From: CAYFZR01 sp046760505 [NCBI: Candidatus Hydrothermarchaeota archaeon]
GTDB lineage: Archaea; CAYFZR01
Direction: 5' to 3'
Length of the DNA stretch: 36,950 bases
Assembly (NCBI GenBank): GCA_046760505.1
Contig: JBHIEG010000020.1
Coordinates: 1 to 36,950 of the forward strand
The translations under genes were made by a program, and so were the position numbers. Of the stretch, positions 31,948 to 36,950 are shown one piece after another. The stretch's first letter is position 1. Every line of letters starts with the position of its first letter. The notes below the pieces were generated by a model, which saw only the letters and a program-made list of their open reading frames with translations, was not told the DNA's origin and did no database searches.

Positions 31948-33154
31948 ACCTCTGTTTTTTAATGTATCTCAATATATGGCTCTGGCTTTCCCATTTTTCC
32001 ATGGGTATCTTTAATCTTGATGAGATGTAATCTAAGGCACCTTTTAAATCCTCAAATGTGATTGGTCCATTTTTCATCGCATTCCTCACATTTTCTCTTA
32101 TTTGCCAGACGCCTAATGGTATATAGTATCCTTTGTGAATCTCTCTAAAGATTATCACACCAGCCTGTCTTCTTCTTCTCACTAGATGTTCACAAACAGC
32201 TAGCCTTCCAGCATAATATGCGCCTGTGACGTTACTCGCATAATCTGACCTTCCCCGATAGAACTCATGATCCGATACTATGCTCGTTGTACCACATGAC
32301 CATATGCTCTCTGGAAACCATGCTTCCAGTTGTTCGAAACACCATGATGTAGGTATTAACAAGATGAAAAATCGGTTGTCAAGGTAGTCAGAATAAAAGA
32401 CTTGGTAACTATCTATCAAAGGGAAGTCTTTTATAACTCTTATCAAATTTTTCGAGACGATGTCGTCTACGGCAGTTATAGCCCATCTAGTTGGAACAAG
32501 TTTTCTCTTGCTTTCTTTACCAAGGAGACCTACCGAAAATATCCTGACAAGATGAGATACGGGGATATCATGATCATAAAGTTCTATCAGTGCCTTATCG
32601 GCTTTTAGATCTATATCAGACGTAATTTTTTCGATATGTCTTGGTATTTTTGGATTCTCTGTAACTTTTATTGAGATCAGAGGAGCAGAAGGACCCATTG
32701 GCTGTTCATAGTCTGAGAAACTCATTCTGAATCTCGGCTCTTTTGCGAGTTTTATCTCAGTATCTACAGGCTTTGATGCGAGTACAATTTCATGAACTGC
32801 ATCAAGTATTTTAGATGGTTTTTTCACATCTGCTAGAGTTTGAGTTCTGAGCAACTGCGACCTAAAATCTATAATCTCTTGAACAGATAATCCAAACCAT
32901 CTCTCAGTCATATCAAGTATGCTCGTATCGCCTAGAACAGGAGGAACCATTGGTCCCGCATATACTCTTGGATAGCCTCTATACCCTACAAAAGCAGAAG
33001 GAGGAGAAGATCCAAATATTTCTTTTGATGTGAATTTATGCTTAAATTTAACGATAGAATCTATTTTAGAAAGAATAGAACAACTGCTCCTACCACAGAG
33101 TAATCTGGATCCTTTGCATACTATACAGAGGTTTTTTTTCTGAGGACTAACCAT
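31928..33154 (-). CDS. nreA: NreA-type DNA repair protein with C-terminal PIP box
   Basis: 408 residues of the archaeal Nre family, linked in haloarchaea to repair of DNA damage such as mitomycin C lesions. N-terminal zinc-finger-like cysteines CIVCKGSRLLCGRSSC (10-25), then conserved PSAFVGYRGYPRVYAGPMVPP and SIWSCGTTSIVSDHEFYRGR. It ends QRSIFDFF (401-408), a good PCNA-interacting motif. It is the last gene of the dnaG operon, 16 bp after pssA. The PIP box is encoded within the overlap with the convergent deacetylase gene, so both reading frames constrain these bases. Confidence 0.9.
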   Translation of the reverse strand: MVSPQKKNLCIVCKGSRLLCGRSSCSILSKIDSIVKFKHKFTSKEIFGSSPPSAFVGYRGYPRVYAGPMVPPVLGDTSILDMTERWFGLSVQEIIDFRSQLLRTQTLADVKKPSKILDAVHEIVLASKPVDTEIKLAKEPRFRMSFSDYEQPMGPSAPLISIKVTENPKIPRHIEKITSDIDLKADKALIELYDHDIPVSHLVRIFSVGLLGKESKRKLVPTRWAITAVDDIVSKNLIRVIKDFPLIDSYQVFYSDYLDNRFFILLIPTSWCFEQLEAWFPESIWSCGTTSIVSDHEFYRGRSDYASNVTGAYYAGRLAVCEHLVRRRRQAGVIIFREIHKGYYIPLGVWQIRENVRNAMKNGPITFEDLKGALDYISSRLKIPMEKWESQSHILRYIKKQRSIFDFF

Positions 33155-33170
33155 AAGACTCTCCGGGAGT

Positions 33171-33893
33171 TCAATCTAAACTATCCGCTTCTGGTACTGG
33201 TTGACTTCTTTTCCACTGATATAAAGGAGAAACACATACATACAAAAGTATTACTACGAATAAGAACTTTGGAAAGAAAAACTGCCCTTTGTCAGGAAGT
33301 ATTATGGTCATAAGGAGGGTAAAACCAACCAAGGAACCCATGAATATTCCCCTTGGATCGTTGATTATTCCTTTAAAGTTAGGGTAGGATACTGTGCTTA
33401 TCATTAGTAGTGCAGTTAGGTAGGCTAGTATCACCACAAGTACATTTGGTATTTTTATTTTCGATAACCAGAGAGTTGCGAACAGCAATCCTATTGCAGG
33501 TATTGGCAAACCAATGAATATTTCACCTTCTGTTTCGCAGAAAAGTATGTTAAATCTTGCAAGTCTTAAAACTCCACATAATATCAATGCAATTGATGCT
33601 AACATGACCGCAAAATTTTGAGGCGCTAGATTAGAGCTCCATATGAGAAGAGCTGGGGCAACACCGAATGATATGCAGTCAGATAAAGAATCAAGGTTGA
33701 CTCCAAAGTCTGTGGTTTTATCTTTCAGTCTTGCCCACCATCCGTCAATTCCATCCGCGATGAATGCCAACAATATGAATCTAGAAGCAGCATCGAAATT
33801 ACCCATATAGGAAGAAAATATGGAATATGAACCGAAAGAAGCATTTAGTAGGGTGACTATATCCGGTTTCTTTATTAACTCAGTTATCTTCAC
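33171..33893 (-). CDS. pssA: CDP-alcohol phosphatidyltransferase, archaetidylserine synthase
   Basis: 240 residues from GTG 33893, chosen for a GAGGTG site 8 nt upstream; a TTG at 33911 lies in that site. The CDP-OH-P motif is complete: DGWWAR-x8-G-x3-D-x3-D (DGIDGWWARLKDKTTDFG and LDSLSD). Several TM helices follow. It joins serine to CDP-archaeol. The next step is encoded directly upstream (asd), overlapping by 14 bp, so the two genes provide archaetidylethanolamine synthesis. Confidence 0.92.
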   Translation of the reverse strand: MKITELIKKPDIVTLLNASFGSYSIFSSYMGNFDAASRFILLAFIADGIDGWWARLKDKTTDFGVNLDSLSDCISFGVAPALLIWSSNLAPQNFAVMLASIALILCGVLRLARFNILFCETEGEIFIGLPIPAIGLLFATLWLSKIKIPNVLVVILAYLTALLMISTVSYPNFKGIINDPRGIFMGSLVGFTLLMTIILPDKGQFFFPKFLFVVILLYVCVSPLYQWKRSQPVPEADSLD

Positions 33894-34530
33894 TCTCTCT
33901 ACACCTCTCAAACAGGACGGTTTCTCCTGCTCTCACCTTCTCTCTTAAGGATACCTTAATTTTCCAGTCTGATTTTGGTAAGATTAAATCTACTCTAGAG
34001 CCGAATGTAATTTTTCCCAGTCTATCACCTGTTTTTAAGTAATGGCCCTCTCTGACCCAGCATTTGATTCTTCTTGCCAGAAAACCGGCAATCTGTACCA
34101 CACAATAAACCGATCCATTACCATCTCTTATCCATATCAGATTTTTTTCATTTTCAGAGGGTTCTCTAAATATTAAGGGCGAGAATCTACCCTTAATATG
34201 TTTAATCTCCTCTACAAAGCCGCTTAAGGGTACGCGATTCACGTGAACATCGAAAATAGACATAAAAATCCCTACCCTAATATAAGATTCATCTAACGCA
34301 TGTCCGTAGAAGACTTCACCCTTTTCAATTTCTTTGATTTCAACTATCTTGCCATCGGCAGGTGATACTACCACTTCCCCTTCAGGAGTATTCCTCTCAG
34401 GATCTCGATTGAATATAACATTAAATAAACTTAAACCAACAAAAGGCATTATTAGGATAGGGTGAACCAGCGAATAGAAAATACTCCCCGCTAGCAAGAA
34501 TACTATGGACACCTTGTGGTAATCATCCAT
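33880..34530 (-). CDS. asd: Archaetidylserine decarboxylase (phosphatidylserine decarboxylase family)
   Basis: 216 residues from ATG 34530 (GGGGGGCAGG upstream). One or two N-terminal membrane helices lead to VVSPADGKIVEI and FMSIFDVHVNRVPLSG, both typical of archaeal-type PSD. Near the C-terminus FGSRVDLILP contains the Gly-Ser where the proenzyme cleaves itself to form the pyruvoyl cofactor. Decarboxylates archaetidylserine to archaetidylethanolamine. It lies 32 bp after dnaG and its end overlaps the pssA start. Confidence 0.91.
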   Translation of the reverse strand: MDDYHKVSIVFLLAGSIFYSLVHPILIMPFVGLSLFNVIFNRDPERNTPEGEVVVSPADGKIVEIKEIEKGEVFYGHALDESYIRVGIFMSIFDVHVNRVPLSGFVEEIKHIKGRFSPLIFREPSENEKNLIWIRDGNGSVYCVVQIAGFLARRIKCWVREGHYLKTGDRLGKITFGSRVDLILPKSDWKIKVSLREKVRAGETVLFERCRESEDN

Positions 34531-34562
34531 GAGCCTGCCCCCCAATCTACAATTCAAAAATA

Positions 34563-35783
34563 TTATGTTCCTTGTCCCACTGAATTTGGATTTAACTCTT
34601 TTAAGGTTAGTATTTTTAGTCCAAGTGGTCTTTTAACAATATTGCCCATTTTTGCTCCAATTAAGTAGGTTAATCCCTTCTCCGTAGCAATATCGACAAG
34701 TCTTTGAGTGACGACGCCATCGAAGACTATCGCGTATATGTCGTTCTCTGACTCGTTTAAACATCTTGCAAGATCTCTTACCGGAACCTCGTTTACCAGA
34801 TTGATTTCGCTATCATATAGGCGGGCCTTTAATGAGCCTGATAGGTCGTTCAATATTAGCCCAAACCTGAATAGATCATCATCTGGCTTAAAAATCTTTT
34901 CAGATGGTTTTTGCACCTGAATTCTATGCTTTGTTTCTTCTCTCTTCAAAGGAGTATAGAAGGTGGTTATCTGTTCTACAGGAATCTTGTTTCTGAGTGC
35001 CTTGATTATCTCTTTCTTAGTTAGTTCTTCGACCTCCTTCCCCTCTGGAGCCCTTGCTATATAATCGATATCCGCTGTTTGTAAGAGTTCTTTTAGTATA
35101 AGTTCTCCACCCCTGTCTCCGTCAACGAAAGCTATCACTATCTTCTCTTTGCTCAAATCTATGATTGTCTTTGGTATCTTTGTACCTTCAACCGCGATTG
35201 CGTTCCTAATCCCGTCCTTTAGGAGGTTCAGAACATCTGCTCTGCCTTCTACAACTATTATAGTATCCGATTCTGCGATGTTGGGTCCTGCTGGCAACTT
35301 TTCTGGACCATACTCAGTTATTTCCTTTATCCTTACCGCTCGTCTGACTTCTTCCGCTAATTCCTGACTCTCTGGACCCAATTCATCTATTAGGGTGCTC
35401 AATATCTCCTTTGATCTTTCAATAATTCTTCTCCTTTTTGTGGTTCTAACGTCCTCAATTCTATCTATTCGGATATGAGCAGTACAAGGTCCTACTCTAT
35501 CTATTGTCTCTAAAGCAGAGGCCAAAATCGCTGTTTCAACTTTATCAAGGCTGGAAGGTACGGTTATTGTGCCTCTGGATCTTCCTCCTTCTGACTTTAT
35601 TTCTACCTCTATTCTTCCTATTCTGCCGGTTTTTTGCAGTTCTCTCAAATCTAAGTCACTTCCAAGCAAACCCTCTGTTTGACCAAATATTGCGCCAACA
35701 ACATCAGGTTTCTCAACAACTCCATCTGCATCTATAATAGCATGAATCATATACTTAGTAGTCCCAAGCTCATCTTTTTCCAT
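34563..35783 (-). CDS. dnaG: Archaeal DnaG-type primase / exosome-associated TOPRIM protein
   Basis: 406 residues, normal for archaeal DnaG. The N-terminal archaeal-specific region begins TKYMIHAIIDADGVVEKPDVVGAIFGQTEGLLG. The TOPRIM domain has the glutamate in TIIVVEGRADVLNLL and the DxD in IAFVDGDRGGELILKEL. In archaea DnaG binds the RNA exosome and can have primase activity. ATG has a GGAGGGATT site. It is the third gene of an operon that also carries a second, small TOPRIM protein. Confidence 0.94.
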   Translation of the reverse strand: MEKDELGTTKYMIHAIIDADGVVEKPDVVGAIFGQTEGLLGSDLDLRELQKTGRIGRIEVEIKSEGGRSRGTITVPSSLDKVETAILASALETIDRVGPCTAHIRIDRIEDVRTTKRRRIIERSKEILSTLIDELGPESQELAEEVRRAVRIKEITEYGPEKLPAGPNIAESDTIIVVEGRADVLNLLKDGIRNAIAVEGTKIPKTIIDLSKEKIVIAFVDGDRGGELILKELLQTADIDYIARAPEGKEVEELTKKEIIKALRNKIPVEQITTFYTPLKREETKHRIQVQKPSEKIFKPDDDLFRFGLILNDLSGSLKARLYDSEINLVNEVPVRDLARCLNESENDIYAIVFDGVVTQRLVDIATEKGLTYLIGAKMGNIVKRPLGLKILTLKELNPNSVGQGT

Positions 35784-35872
35784 ATAATCCCTCCAGAAAT
35801 TAAAAATAAGTATCAGAGTTTATTTGGGGTGATTCAGACATAAGCATCACCTGTTCACATTCTTGCTAAACT

Positions 35873-36283
35873 TCACAGATTTTCAGTCTCAAAGCCTAAA
35901 TTTTCTCTTAATCTTTTGATGTGGGAATAAAGGGCTTCTATGTTGTTTATCCTTATGATTTCCCTTAAATCTCTTCTATATCTGTATATTACCTTAATAC
36001 CTCGACTTTCCAACCTTTTCTTAAGTTTCTCGTAAATCAGAGTGCCTTTTTTGTCAAGATCTGTAAGGACTATCACCTCTTCATGGTTAGAAATATTATC
36101 TATTACCTTCGTAAGGGTACCTAAACTTTGAATTGTATATATATCTCCGGTAATTCCTAACTTTTCAAGGGCTTCTTTGTCTTTTTTTCCTTCAACAACG
36201 ATTGGTTTTTTTTCGCTGGCTTGTTTGAGTTCTTTGATCCATGCTTCTAACTTTTCAATCTTTGTTATCTCCTTCCTTTTCAC
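35873..36283 (-). CDS. Small TOPRIM-domain protein
   Basis: 136 residues, essentially one TOPRIM fold: PIVVEGKKDKEALEKLGI (metal-binding Glu) and EVIVLTDLDKKGTLIYEKLKKRL (DxD). It resembles archaeal small TOPRIM proteins of the UPF0292 type. Function unknown; RNA processing or a nucleotide phosphotransfer reaction is typical of the fold. Start GTG 36283 overlaps the preceding gene by 29 bp; the ribosome site is weak, so translation is probably coupled. An 89-bp gap separates it from dnaG. Confidence 0.78.
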   Translation of the reverse strand: MKRKEITKIEKLEAWIKELKQASEKKPIVVEGKKDKEALEKLGITGDIYTIQSLGTLTKVIDNISNHEEVIVLTDLDKKGTLIYEKLKKRLESRGIKVIYRYRRDLREIIRINNIEALYSHIKRLRENLGFETENL

Positions 36284-36581
36284 TCAACCATCTCTTCAGT
36301 TTTTTTGCGATGATTTCACTATTTCCTTCAATCTTTATCGTCTTCTGTCTGCTTTTACTTCCCTTCACAATTTTAACCGAGCTAGGTTTAACACCAAGGC
36401 TTTTACTAAATAATCTTATAACATGTTCGTTTGCCTTGCCCTTTACAGGTGCTTCTTTGATCTTTACCTCCAATCTTTTTCTCCACTCATTTATTCCAAT
36501 TATTTTGTCTGTATCCGATCTCGGGATGACTTCAATATCTATGAGTATTCCATCTTCAGATGTTTTGATGATCCCACGCAT
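36255..36581 (-). CDS. DUF167/YggU-family protein
   Basis: 108 residues from ATG 36581, fixed by GGTGATTTC just upstream; a longer reading would run into the GC-rich segment. Family sequence: IDIEVIPRSDTDKIIGIN, WRKRLEVKIKEAPVKGKANEHVIRLFSKSLGV and VKIVKGSKSRQKTIKI. The UPF0235 family is widespread and of unknown function. It opens the operon that contains dnaG, and lies about 20 nt downstream of the proposed structured RNA. Confidence 0.87.
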   Translation of the reverse strand: MRGIIKTSEDGILIDIEVIPRSDTDKIIGINEWRKRLEVKIKEAPVKGKANEHVIRLFSKSLGVKPSSVKIVKGSKSRQKTIKIEGNSEIIAKKLKRWLSEKEGDNKD

Positions 36582-36599
36582 GAAATCACCATGAATTAT

Positions 36600-36812
36600 G
36601 CCCCAGAGGTAACGCCCCGTACTCACGGATAGACCCCTCGTCTCGCCTCCTACGGGGTGACCCTCCTCCGGGGCGTGTGTACTGCACCGGGGTTGGCCGG
36701 CAGATCATCGTTAGGAATCGTACCATACTCCCAGCGGGACCCAAAAGGTGCAGAATGTAGCCCTTGCCTTGCCTCGTTGATCATTAATCACAACGATCTT
36801 CGTGCAAGGGCA
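36600..36812 (-). ncRNA. GC-rich structured RNA or long structured leader, family unknown
   Basis: This 210-bp stretch is much richer in G+C than anything else in the window and has no supported ORF. It folds into three successive domains, each closed by a perfect stem: 36760-36767 with 36804-36811 (8 bp), 36682-36688 with 36747-36753 (7 bp), and 36612-36618 with 36670-36676 (7 bp, containing 36633-36637 with 36654-36658). On the minus strand a TATA box ends about 25 bp before the first stem, so transcription would start at GCCCTTGC. I looked for RNase P and SRP RNA core sequences and did not find them. It may be a stand-alone RNA or a cis-acting leader of the DUF167-dnaG operon. Confidence 0.55.
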
Positions 36813-36833
36813 ATATAATTGAGTATGTATATC

Positions 36834-36845
36834 CTTAAATATATT
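36834..36845 (-). promoter_or_regulatory. TATA box for the structured RNA / dnaG operon
   Basis: AATATATTTAAG on the minus strand, centred near 36839, predicts transcription from about 36812, exactly where the first GC-rich stem begins. Confidence 0.6.
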
Positions 36846-36847
36846 AT

Positions 36848-36882
36848 GTTCCAAGATTTTGAGTTCCAAAATGACTTGGAAC
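36848..36882. repeat. 14-bp stem inverted repeat upstream of the TATA box
   Basis: GTTCCAAG (36848-36855) pairs with CTTGGAAC (36875-36882), and ATTTTG (36856-36861) with CAAAAT (36867-36872), around a 5-nt loop with one 2-nt bulge. Further TTCCAA/CTTGGA copies lie at 36863-36869, 36881-36886 and 36904-36910. The remaining bases to 36950 are AT-rich with no gene seen. It may be an operator or part of another RNA. Confidence 0.55.
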
Positions 36883-36950
36883 TTGGTTATCGTACGGATA
36901 AAGACTTGGACTGCCCTAGATCGTATATCTATTTTTTTATTATAATTTTT

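Noticed and set aside
36255-36626. Longer start for the DUF167 gene at 36626
   Set aside because: The extra 15 residues are encoded in the GC-rich RNA candidate, while ATG 36581 has a GGTGAT ribosome site and matches the family start.
36600-36812. Possible RNase P RNA, SRP RNA or 16S fragment
   Set aside because: The RNase P GAGGAAAGTC core and SRP helix-8 GGAAGG-type core were not found on either strand. A short likeness to the 16S GTACACAC...GCCC region is weak and arises where a local stem forms, so no family name is given.

Overview
The window is AT-rich archaeal DNA, roughly 36-38% GC by eye. Archaeal markers include an archaeal-type DnaG primase, a Nob1 PIN/zinc-ribbon protein, the AglB oligosaccharyltransferase, NreA with a C-terminal PCNA-binding motif, archaetidylserine synthase and decarboxylase, a GfcR-like HTH-phosphoribosyltransferase and TATA-type promoters. 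Ribosome binding sites of the form GGAGGTGAT are common, and TTG and GTG starts are frequent. Cytochrome c maturation genes, many Fe-S proteins, a class III (oxygen-sensitive) ribonucleotide reductase and glucosyl-3-phosphoglycerate synthase suggest an anaerobic, probably thermophilic, respiratory euryarchaeote-like organism. The exact lineage cannot be fixed from this window.

Region 1 (1-10,500) is a cytochrome c biogenesis and extracytoplasmic thiol-redox island. A small CxxCH cytochrome at the left end converges on a minus-strand run. In order of transcription the run is: a thioredoxin with Ig-like domains, a membrane thioredoxin, a CcdA, a second thioredoxin with Ig-like domains, an alpha/alpha-toroid repeat protein ending in a CcmH-like domain, a thioredoxin-CcdA fusion, a membrane protein with a coiled-coil tail, CcmF and CcmH. 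Four CxxC proteins with different active-site dipeptides (CPVC, CSIC, CIPC, CGAC) sit side by side. The toroid-CcmH fusion and the duplicated Cys pattern are the most unusual items.

Region 2 (10,690-12,756) is a divergent, tightly coupled five-gene iron-sulfur operon: an HdrC-like protein, two tiny proteins (one with a TM segment, one with a Tat signal) sharing a tail motif, a ferredoxin with unusual cysteine spacing, and a NapG-like Tat ferredoxin. No catalytic subunit is present. FdhD, which serves molybdenum/tungsten enzymes, lies about 3.5 kb downstream, followed by a haem-biosynthesis-type radical SAM/SPASM protein that fits the cytochrome theme.

Region 3 (12,800-26,200) is metabolic: a nitrilase-family amidase, gamma carbonic anhydrase, crotonase, RimK-like ligase, a nob1-gfcR-nadX-nadA-nadC run (de novo NAD synthesis by way of aspartate dehydrogenase), a sugar-nucleotide epimerase next to aglB (protein N-glycosylation), an ATP-grasp enzyme and a CBS-pair protein.

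Region 4 (26,190-31,950) holds nrdD divergent from an Lrp/AsnC regulator with palindromes between them, a PhoU-like protein, a 54-aa charged protein, gpgS (compatible solute) and a polysaccharide deacetylase.

Region 5 (31,930-36,950) is a minus-strand operon joining DNA, RNA and lipid functions: DUF167 protein, small TOPRIM protein, dnaG, archaetidylserine decarboxylase, archaetidylserine synthase and nreA. Upstream of it, at about 36,600-36,812, is a strikingly GC-rich segment with three domains closed by perfect 7-8 bp stems. A TATA box placed about 26 bp before its first stem suggests a minus-strand structured RNA or a long structured leader. I could not match it to a known RNA. No tRNA, rRNA, CRISPR array, transposase or integrase was found.
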